Shown piece after piece: positions 1 to 5,808 of a DNA stretch of 10,139 nt (position 1 is its first letter; the number at the start of each line of letters is the position of its first letter). The stretch comes from an uncultured beta proteobacterium. GTDB lineage: Bacteria > Pseudomonadota > Gammaproteobacteria > Burkholderiales > Burkholderiaceae_C. Made by a program: the position numbers and the translations under genes. Location: NCBI GenBank assembly GCA_903840825.1, contig CAIMHL010000062.1:1-10139 (forward strand), read 5' to 3'. A model generated the notes under the pieces. The model was not told where the DNA came from. It saw nothing but the letters and a program-made list of their open reading frames with translations, and did no database searches.

Positions 1-109
1 GTGTGTCGGCGCCGTTCGCCTGCGCATGCGCGCCGGTGTGCGTCGCATACCCCTTGGAATTGCCGACAATGGCGCCGGTGCAGTCAAATATAAAAAATCG
101 TTGTTTCAT
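1..109 (-). CDS. Partial leftward gene, unknown function
   Basis: The first 36 codons of a leftward gene are visible; the rest lies beyond the left edge. It begins MKQRFFIFDCTGAIVGNSKG and continues with a Thr/His/Ala/Gly-rich stretch. The ATG at 109-107 has AAAGG six bases upstream, a good ribosome binding site, and that site lies in an 11-base leader shared with the next leftward gene. There is no signal peptide or membrane segment in the visible part. I do not recognise the family; the opening resembles short hypothetical phage proteins, but no function can be given. It is probably co-transcribed with the 62-residue gene to its right. Confidence 0.6.
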   Translation of the reverse strand, partial: MKQRFFIFDCTGAIVGNSKGYATHTGAHAQANGADT

Positions 110-115
110 GGTGTA

Positions 116-126
116 CCTTTACTGTA
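116..126 (-). promoter_or_regulatory. Shared leader/RBS TACAGTAAAGG, copy 1
   Basis: On the minus strand this reads TACAGTAAAGG and ends six bases before the ATG of the left-edge gene. The same 11 bases precede the neighbouring leftward gene at 367-377. The AAAGG part is the ribosome binding site; the conserved TACAGT part is unexplained. Confidence 0.55.
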
Positions 127-140
127 TTTGAATGAATGAA

Positions 141-161
141 CGGCCGGCATGATGCCGGCCG
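141..161. repeat. GC-rich hairpin between the two leftward genes
   Basis: CGGCCGGCAT (141-150) and ATGCCGGCCG (152-161) are perfect 10-base inverted repeats around a single central base. It follows the stop codon of the 62-residue gene on the minus strand. There is no run of U after it in either direction, so it is not a classical intrinsic terminator. It could be an mRNA processing or stability hairpin, or a binding site. Confidence 0.6.
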
Positions 162-168
162 GGTTGAA

Positions 169-357
169 TTAGATTTTGAATTCGATGCGTTCATTCAACC
201 GGTTGACGCGCGCAAAATCTAGCAGCTCTGCGCGCGTGTTCCGGCCACGTGTGCTGCGAATCAAAGTGGCCAGGCTGCGCGCTGCCATGCCTTGCAAGTG
301 GCGTTCGTCAAGATAACTGATGATCTTGAGTAGTTCGCGGTTTTCGGATTTTGTCAT
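169..357 (-). CDS. Small leftward protein, 62 residues, unknown function
   Basis: It encodes 62 residues, starting MTKSENRELLKIISYLDERH. It is strongly charged and predicted mainly helical, with an Arg-rich middle (about residues 27-42: RSLATLIRSTRGRNTR). That could be a small DNA- or RNA-binding protein, but no defined domain is recognised. The ATG at 357-355 has AAAGG nine bases upstream, inside the leader shared with the next gene. It lies between the structured non-coding region and the left-edge gene and is transcribed away from the structural genes, as accessory or early phage genes often are. Length, leader and charge pattern support a real gene; the function is unknown. Confidence 0.6.
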   Translation of the reverse strand: MTKSENRELLKIISYLDERHLQGMAARSLATLIRSTRGRNTRAELLDFARVNRLNERIEFKI

Positions 358-366
358 GATGTTTTG

Positions 367-377
367 CCTTTACTGTA
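367..377 (-). promoter_or_regulatory. Shared leader/RBS TACAGTAAAGG, copy 2
   Basis: This second exact copy of the 11-base leader at 116-126 is placed nine bases before the ATG of the 62-residue gene. Two identical leaders in front of adjacent genes support both start codons. Confidence 0.55.
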
Positions 378-400
378 GTGTTGCTGCATCGGTTGATACA

Positions 401-428
401 GTGATGATAGTGTACTACACAACATCAC
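401..428. promoter_or_regulatory. Interrupted palindrome, possible operator
   Basis: Outer arms GTGATG (401-406) and CATCAC (423-428) enclose inner arms GTGTA (410-414) and TACAC (416-420) around a central C. The dyad lies about 45 bases upstream of the leftward gene start, a plausible place for an operator. I could not find a convincing -35/-10 pair on either strand here, so the regulatory role is inferred only from symmetry and position. Confidence 0.35.
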
Positions 429-459
429 AGCGTGCCAGAACTATGCAAAATCGGCATGG

Positions 460-674
460 TGTGGATAGTGTGGATCGATTTTGGACAATGGGTTTTGGCA
501 GGGTTGACCCTCGCACAACACCAGCAAGCATGCGTGCTGCGCTGATTGTGGGGTTGTGTGGATAAGAGAGATAAACAAAGGATAATATAAACACAATTGT
601 ATACAAGCTTACAATACTTACAGTTACAGGTTGGCGACGAAAATATCGTTGTCCACATGTCCACATTGTCCACA
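460..674. other. Candidate replication origin: DnaA-like boxes around an AT-rich segment
   Basis: A perfect consensus DnaA box in reverse orientation, TGTGGATAA, lies at 557-565. Two tandem relatives in the same orientation are at 460-468 (TGTGGATAG) and 469-477 (TGTGGATCG). Three near-tandem nonamers in the opposite orientation are at 649-657 (TTGTCCACA), 657-665 (ATGTCCACA) and 666-674 (TTGTCCACA). Another, TGTGGACAA, is at 738-746. Between the two orientations, bases 571-620 are only 22% GC (11 of 50 counted) and contain the palindromes ACAATTGT and TTGTATACAA, as expected of a duplex-unwinding element. No gene is convincing here. Alternatives are a packaging (cos/pac) site or a regulatory hub. 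The motifs are seen directly; the origin function is inferred. Confidence 0.45.
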
Positions 675-700
675 AATCCCCCACGCCATGACCACGCTAT

Positions 701-874
701 GTTAGTGAGTGCTCACTAACTTAATCCTGTGGTGCTGTGTGGACAATGGCACAATGTTAGTCCACACTAACCCACATGATGTAAGTGAGTGCTCACTAAC
801 TTAGCATGTTAGTGGTCACTAACTTGTAAGTGAGTGCTCACTAACCAGGTGGATGTAAGTGAGTGCTTACTAAC
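701..874. repeat. Array of six palindromic iteron/operator-like sites
   Basis: The sites are 701-720 GTTAGTGAGTGCTCACTAAC; 756-771, a shorter version with arms GTTAGT/ACTAAC; 781-800 GTAAGTGAGTGCTCACTAAC; 808-823 GTTAGTGGTCACTAAC; 826-845, identical to 781-800; and 855-874 GTAAGTGAGTGCTTACTAAC. The full sites have 9-base arms around a 2-base centre. The right end ACTAAC is kept in all six, and most variation is at the third base of the left arm. Centre-to-centre distances are about 53, 27, 25, 20 and 29. This is a clustered binding site for a dimeric protein: a replication initiator, a repressor, a partition protein or TerS. Which protein binds cannot be told from the window. Confidence 0.75.
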
Positions 875-879
875 TTCGA

Positions 880-897
880 GGGTGGGGGTGGGTAGGG
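880..897 (+). other. G-quadruplex motif
   Basis: GGGTGGGGGTGGGTAGGG holds four runs of at least three G separated by loops of 1, 1 and 2 bases. It sits six bases after the last palindromic site. Loops this short are the most favourable class for quadruplex folding. The C-rich complement could form an i-motif. No role is known. Confidence 0.6.
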
Positions 898-939
898 CCC
901 GAGGCCGAGAGGTCACGGCTGCGGAGTGTTCACAAACAA

Positions 940-1005
940 TTTTTTTTATTTTTTACAGCCCGACTTAAAAAAGCCAAAAAAGTTACCCACATGACCCACA
1001 AAAAA
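940..1005. other. A/T-tract region, possibly curved DNA
   Basis: Runs of T8 (940-947), T6 (949-954), A6 (967-972), A6 (976-981) and A6 (1000-1005) lie just before terS. Some start-to-start spacings are about 9 and 18, near helical repeat, so the DNA may be intrinsically bent. No credible sigma-70 promoter or terminator was found in 898-1021. Confidence 0.35.
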
Positions 1006-1030
1006 TATAGAATCCACGAACGTGCCTTGC

Positions 1031-1540
1031 ATGGAGAACCTTTTGTTCCAGTCCCTACCATTTACGCCCCGCCGCATAGAGGCGACAGAATCACGGCTCA
1101 AGGCCGTGTACGACGCTGCCAAGCTGGGCCTCAAAGGCGACACGCTGGCTTTGGCCTCGGGCATGTTGCCCTCCGAGTACAGGCAGCTCACGCAACTAGA
1201 CCCCATTGTTGAGTTGGCAGCGCTTAAAGGCAAAGCCGACGGGGAACTTGCTTTGTCTAAAGTGATGCACGACGCCGCCCTGTCCGGCGACGCTAAGGTG
1301 GCGCTAGAAATCTTGAAACATCAGCACGGTTGGGTGGCCAAGCAGGCTATCTCTATCGATGTTGACCAACGCATATCCATCACAGGGGCGCTGGCGGAAG
1401 CACAAAAGCGTGTTTTAGAGGTTATAATAGACGAATCCCCAAAACGTTTAGCCTCTAACGAAGGATCATCTGATGTTCATATTAACGCAGGACAGAGTGA
1501 AACAGCTTCTTATATACGACCCCGACACGGGAGTGTTTAG
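1031..1540 (+). CDS. terS: Terminase small subunit
   Basis: TerS recognises phage DNA and hands it to the large terminase to start packaging. The product is 169 residues from ATG 1031. A GTG at 1022 would add three residues, and neither start has a clear ribosome binding site. Residues about 14-53 (RRIEATESR ... GMLPSEYRQL) form a helical, HTH-like DNA-binding region, followed by a helical segment about 59-101 (ALSGDAKVALEILKHQHGW) typical of phage TerS-type proteins. The position directly before the endonuclease and terL supports the call. The last 21 residues (149-169) are translated from bases that also encode the start of the HNH protein, so this tail is probably a by-product of that gene's insertion and the native end was shorter. 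Confidence 0.75.
   Translation: MENLLFQSLPFTPRRIEATESRLKAVYDAAKLGLKGDTLALASGMLPSEYRQLTQLDPIVELAALKGKADGELALSKVMHDAALSGDAKVALEILKHQHGWVAKQAISIDVDQRISITGALAEAQKRVLEVIIDESPKRLASNEGSSDVHINAGQSETASYIRPRHGSV
1461..1465 (+). promoter_or_regulatory. Ribosome binding site AAGGA for the HNH gene (perhaps once for terL)
   Basis: AAGGA lies seven bases before ATG 1473 and fixes the start of the HNH gene inside terS. If the HNH gene is removed (1472 joined to 1964) the same site is positioned identically in front of the terL ATG, which suggests the insertion captured terL's original ribosome binding site. Confidence 0.55.
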
Positions 1541-1964
1541 GTGGCGCATCTATCGCTCGGGCAACGCCGGGCCGGGCCAAATTACTGGCTCATTAAACAC
1601 AACTGGTTATATTCAAATAAAGTTAAACACAATTAAATACAGCGCACACAGGCTGGCGTGGCTATACGTTAACGGGGCATGGCCTGATTTTGACTTAGAC
1701 CACATAAATCGTAACCGGCAAGACAATAGAATTTCTAATTTAAGACAAGCCACAAGATCACAAAATTGCCAAAATCAAAAAGCCCGCGCGGATAACGTTT
1801 CCGGCGTAAAAGGGGTACATTGGTGTAATCGTAAACAAAAATGGGTTGTTCAAGTAAGCGTAAACGGCAAACGTAAGCATCTTGGTGCATTTGCCCACCT
1901 CAATGACGCACAAGTTGTTCGCACCGCAGCGGAAAAACAATACTATTCTTTTAAGGTTGCGTAA
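1473..1964 (+). CDS. HNH homing-type endonuclease with AP2 DNA-binding domain
   Basis: This 163-residue protein has a common phage free-standing HNH layout. The N-terminus TQDRVKQLLIYDPDTGVFRW (5-24) is typical of the family. The HNH core runs about 57-98, with AHRLAW (58-63, H59), DLDHINRNRQDNRISNL (74-90; D76, H77, N79, N85, N89) and the following QATRSQN. An AP2-like segment is at about 109-150 (SGVKGVHW ... KWVVQVSVNGKRKHLG). Such enzymes nick or cut an empty allele and spread by repair. The gene begins inside terS (68-base overlap) and its TAA shares one base with the terL ATG. Its composition is AT-rich (37% GC in 1681-1740, against 52% in terS at 1201-1260). All recognisable HNH residues are present, so it is probably active. 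Confidence 0.9.
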   Translation: MFILTQDRVKQLLIYDPDTGVFRWRIYRSGNAGPGQITGSLNTTGYIQIKLNTIKYSAHRLAWLYVNGAWPDFDLDHINRNRQDNRISNLRQATRSQNCQNQKARADNVSGVKGVHWCNRKQKWVVQVSVNGKRKHLGAFAHLNDAQVVRTAAEKQYYSFKVA

Positions 1965-3487
1965 TGCAAACTACTAAATACTCGCCCGAAGATGAAATGG
2001 AACTTATGTCTCGGCTATGGTCGCCAGCCATTAAAGACAACCCCTTGGCTTTTATCATGCTTGTATTTCCGTGGGGTGTACCTGGCACGCCGTTAGAACA
2101 CTTTAGCGGCCCCCGCAAATGGCAGCGCGACATATTGAATGATTTGGGTAATCACATTGCGCAAAACAAAGGAAAACTTGATTTTGACGTTTTTCGTTTG
2201 GCGGTATCTTCCGGGCGAGGCATTGGCAAATCTGCGTTAGTAAGCTGGTTAGTGCTATGGATGTTAACTACACGCATTGGAGGCTCTATTCTTGTCAGCG
2301 CCAATAGCGAAGCGCAGTTAAGGTCCATCACTTGGGCCGAAATTATCAAATGGTGCGCCATGCTGATAAATTCACATTGGTTTGAAATAAGCGCTACACG
2401 GGTTATGCCCGCAAAGTGGCTAACGGAATTAGTTGAACGTGACCTTAAAAAAGGTACTCGGTATTGGGCTATTGAAGGTAGACTTTGGTCGGAAGAAAAT
2501 CCAGATTCATACGCAGGGTTACATAATGCAGATGGTGTAATGCTGGTGTTTGATGAAAGCTCAGGCATTCCGGATAGTATTTGGTCTGTAGCATCGGGTT
2601 TTTTTACTGAAAACACACCAAACCGCTTTTGGACTGTTTTTTCTAACCCCCGGCGCAATACGGGGCATTTTTACGAGTGTTTTAACTCCAAAAGGGAGTT
2701 TTGGCAAACAAAAGTAGTCGATGCAAGGCAGGTCGAGGGGACGGATAAGGCTGTTTATCAGCAGATTATTGACGAATACGGGCCTGATTCGGCCCAGGCG
2801 CACGTTGAAGTGTACGGTCAGTTCCCCGATGCGGGGGATGATCAGTTTATCGCAGCCAATATTGTCGATGATGCAATGCAAAGGCCCAAATACCAGGATT
2901 TGTCTGCGCCTATCATCATCGGCGTAGACCCAGCACGGTTTGGGGCCGATGCCACGGTGATTGCGGTGCGCCAAGGGCGGGACATTGTGAAGATCATGCG
3001 CCACAGGGGCGACGACACCATGACGGTGGTCGGCTATGTGATCGAGGCGATAGAAGAGTTCAAGCCTGCGCTAGTGGTGATCGACGAGGGGGGCTTGGGG
3101 GCTGGTATTGTTGACAGACTCAAAGAACAGCGATATAAGATCAAAGGTGTGAACTTTGGCAACAAGTCTAAAAACCCGATTATGTACGGCAATATGAGGG
3201 CGCAGATGTGGGGGCAGATGCGTGAGTGGCTCAAAAGCGCCAGCATTCCCTTGGATCGGTTCTTGAAAACTGACCTGATCTCGCCTATGATGAAGCCTGA
3301 TTCACGCGGAACAATTTTCTTAGAGAGCAAGAAAGACATGAAATCTAGGGGTTTAGCATCTCCAGACGCTGCTGACGCTATTTGCGTCACGTTTGCATTT
3401 CCTGTCGCTCATAGGGAGTATACTGAACCCAAACGCCGCCCTAATGCCCAAGGCGGCGGCGCAATCACATCTTGGATGGGTGCATAA
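1964..3487 (+). CDS. terL: Terminase large subunit (packaging ATPase/nuclease)
   Basis: TerL powers DNA translocation into the prohead and cuts the concatemer; this product is 507 residues, a usual length. In the ATPase domain, Walker A is GRGIGKS (84-90), Walker B is VMLVFDE (192-198, catalytic E198), and a coupling-type SNP motif is at 227-229. The RNase H-like nuclease domain carries acidic residues in GVDPARFGAD (D322, D329), VVIDEGG (D374, E375) and SPDAADA (D468, D471). It starts at ATG 1964, overlapping the HNH stop, with AAGG seven bases upstream. Composition changes within the gene: 2521-2640 is 41% GC, whereas 2941-3000 plus 3061-3120 is 62%. The change falls near the junction of ATPase and nuclease domains. 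All catalytic residues appear intact. Confidence 0.93.
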   Translation: MQTTKYSPEDEMELMSRLWSPAIKDNPLAFIMLVFPWGVPGTPLEHFSGPRKWQRDILNDLGNHIAQNKGKLDFDVFRLAVSSGRGIGKSALVSWLVLWMLTTRIGGSILVSANSEAQLRSITWAEIIKWCAMLINSHWFEISATRVMPAKWLTELVERDLKKGTRYWAIEGRLWSEENPDSYAGLHNADGVMLVFDESSGIPDSIWSVASGFFTENTPNRFWTVFSNPRRNTGHFYECFNSKREFWQTKVVDARQVEGTDKAVYQQIIDEYGPDSAQAHVEVYGQFPDAGDDQFIAANIVDDAMQRPKYQDLSAPIIIGVDPARFGADATVIAVRQGRDIVKIMRHRGDDTMTVVGYVIEAIEEFKPALVVIDEGGLGAGIVDRLKEQRYKIKGVNFGNKSKNPIMYGNMRAQMWGQMREWLKSASIPLDRFLKTDLISPMMKPDSRGTIFLESKKDMKSRGLASPDAADAICVTFAFPVAHREYTEPKRRPNAQGGGAITSWMGA

Positions 3488-3496
3488 AGGATAATC

Positions 3497-3637
3497 ATGC
3501 CTCTTGTTAAGTCGAAAACACCAGAAGCCTTCCGTAAGAACGTGAAGGCTGAAGTCGCTGCTAACAAGCCGATCAAGCAAGCCGTGGCGATTGCTTACAG
3601 CGTCAAACGCGCAGCACCACCAATGAAGAAGAAATAA
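3497..3637 (+). CDS. Small basic conserved phage protein, 46 residues
   Basis: This short gene starts MPLVKSKTPEAFRKNVKAEV, continues with ANKPIKQAVAIAYSVKR and ends in PPMKKK. AAAGG six bases before the ATG, a nine-base gap after terL and a one-base TAATG overlap with the portal gene make it a convincing gene. The pattern, a Lys/Ser-rich start then N(x)6-8-KP-KQAVAIA, recurs in tiny phage proteins often found near terminase and portal genes. Their function is unknown. The strong positive charge would suit nucleic acid or acidic-protein binding, but that is speculation. Confidence 0.8.
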   Translation: MPLVKSKTPEAFRKNVKAEVAANKPIKQAVAIAYSVKRAAPPMKKK

Positions 3638-5808
3638 TGGCTGACTACACAGGCATCGCCGCTGCGGGGGCTGTCGCTAACGGCGGCTCAACCAAAGACA
3701 AAAGCAACTCCGACATTTTGGCAACTGCCAGAAGCCGTATGGAAATGGCTATTTCGGCGTTATCTGAAAGTCGTGAGGACGAGATTGACGATCTGAAATT
3801 CTATGCTGGCTCACCGGATAACCATTGGCAATGGCCAGCAGATGTGCTTGCAACCCGTGGGGCGGTGCAGGGGCAGACGATCAACGCACGCCCGTGCTTG
3901 ACGATCAACAAGTTGCCCCAGCACGTTAGGCAGGTGACCAATGACCAACGCCAAAACAGGCCAAGTGGCAAAGTTATTCCAGCCGACGATAAGGGAGACG
4001 TTGAAGTCGCCGAAATCTTCAACGGCATCGTGCGGCACATCGAGTACATCAGCGATGCGGATGTGGCTTACGACACCGCCTGCGAAAATCAGGTGTCTTA
4101 CGGCGAAGGCTACATCAGGGTCTTGACCGAATACTGCGATGCAAACACGTTTGACCAAGACATCAAGATTGGCCGTGTACGCAACTCATTTAGCGTCTAC
4201 ATGGACCCGATGATCCAAGACCCATGCGGCAGTGATGCACGCTGGTGCTTTATTACTGAGGATGTGGCCAAGAAAGACTACGAGAGGATGTATCCTGACT
4301 CGGCCCCGATCACAACCTTGCAATCGCTCGGTGTTGGCGATCAAAATCTGTCGCAGTGGCTTAACGAAGACACCGTGCGGATTGCCGACTACTACTACAT
4401 CGAGCATGACAAGGCAACGCTGAACCTCTACCCTGGCAACGCCACAGCGTTCAAGGGCACGCCCGAAGATGCACAGTTAACGGCAATCTACGGCAAGCCC
4501 AGCCGCACCCGTGAGTCTGATCGGGTCAAGGTCAAGTATTGCAAGATCAACGGCTACGAAATCCTTGAAGAGCGTGACTGGGCTGGCAAGCACATCCCTG
4601 TCGTGCGGGTGGTGGGCAACGAATTTGAAGTTGATGGCCGTTTATATGTCTCGGGCCTTGTGCGTAACGCCAAGGATGCCCAAAGGATGTACAACTACTG
4701 GGTAAGTCAAGAAGCTGAGATGCTGGCTTTGGCCCCCAAAGCGCCATTCATTGGCTACGGCGGTCAGTTTGAGGGTTATGAGACACAGTGGAAGACAGCG
4801 AACACGACCAACTGGCCGTATTTGGAAGTCAACCCTGATGTGACAGATGGCCAAGGCGCAACGCTGCCACTGCCCCAACGGGCGCAGCCGCCGATGGCCT
4901 CTAGCGGTCTATTGCAGGCCAAGTCGGGCGCAGCCGAGGACATCAAGAACACCACAGGCCAGTACAACGCATCTTTGGGCATGGCAAGCAACGAGCGCAG
5001 CGGTAAGGCGATCCTTGCACGCCAGCGTGAGTCGGACACCGGCACATACCACTACGTTGACAACTTAGCCCGTGCGGTGCGCTATGTGACCCGCCAACTA
5101 GTGGACCTGATCCCCAAGATTTACGATACCCAGCGGATTGCTCGGATCATTGGCGAAGACGGCGAGACTGACATGGCCAAGATTGACCCTATGCAGCAAG
5201 AACCCGTCAAGCGGATCGTTGACGAGCAGGGCATCACGATTGACAAGATTTACAACCCAGCAGTAGGCAAGTACGATGTGGTCGTGACCACAGGCCCTGG
5301 GTACGCCACCAAGCGGCAAGAGTCGCTGGAAGCGATGGCGCAGCTCCTGCAAGGCAACCCACAGTTGTGGGCTGTTGCCGGTGACTTGTTCATCAAGAAC
5401 ATGGACTGGCCGGGCGCTCAAGAGATGGCCAAGCGCTTTGCCAAGACCATTGATCCTAAACTTATGGAAGACGGCGACAAGTCGCCAGAGTTGCAGGCCG
5501 CAGAGCAGCAGATTCAAGCGATGGGCCAAGAGATGGACCAGATGCATGAGATGATAAAAAATGTCGGCAAGTCGATTGAGGCTCAAGACATGGAGCGCAA
5601 AGACTTTGAGGCACAGGTCAAGGCATACGAGGCCGAGACTAAGCGCATTGCGGCTGTGCAGGCATCGATGTCACCAGAGCAAATCCAAGAAATTGTCATG
5701 GGCACGGTGCATGGAATGATCACCAGCGGCGATCTGGTGGGCGAGATGCCAGGCCGTGAGCAAAATGAGATGATGCCTGAGCAGGCTGAACAAGGAATGC
5801 CACAATGA
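3637..5808 (+). CDS. Portal protein, P22 family
   Basis: The portal forms the twelve-subunit ring at one capsid vertex through which TerL pumps DNA and to which the tail attaches. The product is 723 residues, matching P22 gp1 (725). Family-like segments include the N-terminal helix ARSRMEMAISALSESREDEI (about 31-50), the stretch RPCLTINKLPQHVRQVTNDQ, the segment ENQVSYGEGYIRV, and the central SGKAILARQRESDTGTYHYV, typical of the P22-like stem/wing region. From about residue 616 to 676 there is a long Gln/Glu/Met-rich helix with coiled-coil character, fitting the C-terminal barrel, followed by a Met/Gln-rich tail. ATG 3637 overlaps the preceding stop (TAATG), and its own TGA overlaps the next start (ATGA), so translation is coupled. 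The composition is GC-rich (70% at 4861-4920). Confidence 0.92.
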   Translation: MADYTGIAAAGAVANGGSTKDKSNSDILATARSRMEMAISALSESREDEIDDLKFYAGSPDNHWQWPADVLATRGAVQGQTINARPCLTINKLPQHVRQVTNDQRQNRPSGKVIPADDKGDVEVAEIFNGIVRHIEYISDADVAYDTACENQVSYGEGYIRVLTEYCDANTFDQDIKIGRVRNSFSVYMDPMIQDPCGSDARWCFITEDVAKKDYERMYPDSAPITTLQSLGVGDQNLSQWLNEDTVRIADYYYIEHDKATLNLYPGNATAFKGTPEDAQLTAIYGKPSRTRESDRVKVKYCKINGYEILEERDWAGKHIPVVRVVGNEFEVDGRLYVSGLVRNAKDAQRMYNYWVSQEAEMLALAPKAPFIGYGGQFEGYETQWKTANTTNWPYLEVNPDVTDGQGATLPLPQRAQPPMASSGLLQAKSGAAEDIKNTTGQYNASLGMASNERSGKAILARQRESDTGTYHYVDNLARAVRYVTRQLVDLIPKIYDTQRIARIIGEDGETDMAKIDPMQQEPVKRIVDEQGITIDKIYNPAVGKYDVVVTTGPGYATKRQESLEAMAQLLQGNPQLWAVAGDLFIKNMDWPGAQEMAKRFAKTIDPKLMEDGDKSPELQAAEQQIQAMGQEMDQMHEMIKNVGKSIEAQDMERKDFEAQVKAYEAETKRIAAVQASMSPEQIQEIVMGTVHGMITSGDLVGEMPGREQNEMMPEQAEQGMPQ

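Noticed and set aside
141..161. Intrinsic terminator for the 62-residue gene
   Set aside because: The stem is strong, but no U-run follows in either direction and the loop is effectively a single base, so it is listed only as a hairpin.
393..421. Sigma-70 promoter with TTGATA as -35
   Set aside because: The hexamer 17 bases downstream (TACACA) matches TATAAT at only three positions; there is not enough to call it.
523..538. Palindrome AGCAAGCATGCGTGCT
   Set aside because: It is near-symmetric with one mismatch, but it is single, with no related copy nearby, and could arise by chance.
320..565. Rightward 81-residue open frame
   Set aside because: It has a TTG start, is antisense to the start of the 62-residue gene, has no ribosome binding site, and crosses the dyad and DnaA-like boxes.
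415..684. Leftward 89-residue open frame with one hydrophobic stretch
   Set aside because: It starts at GTG without a ribosome binding site and runs through the AT-rich segment and DnaA-like boxes, so the frame is better explained as non-coding DNA.
701..874. CRISPR array
   Set aside because: The repeats are short palindromes with variable, mostly very short spacing and no repeat-spacer regularity or cas genes.
991..1212. Rightward 73-residue frame starting MTHKKYRIHE
   Set aside because: It overlaps terS in another frame, has no ribosome binding site and a low-complexity Arg/His-rich translation typical of a shadow frame.
2152..2658. Leftward 168-residue open frame inside terL
   Set aside because: It is antisense to the TerL ATPase domain including Walker B; it is a shadow frame.
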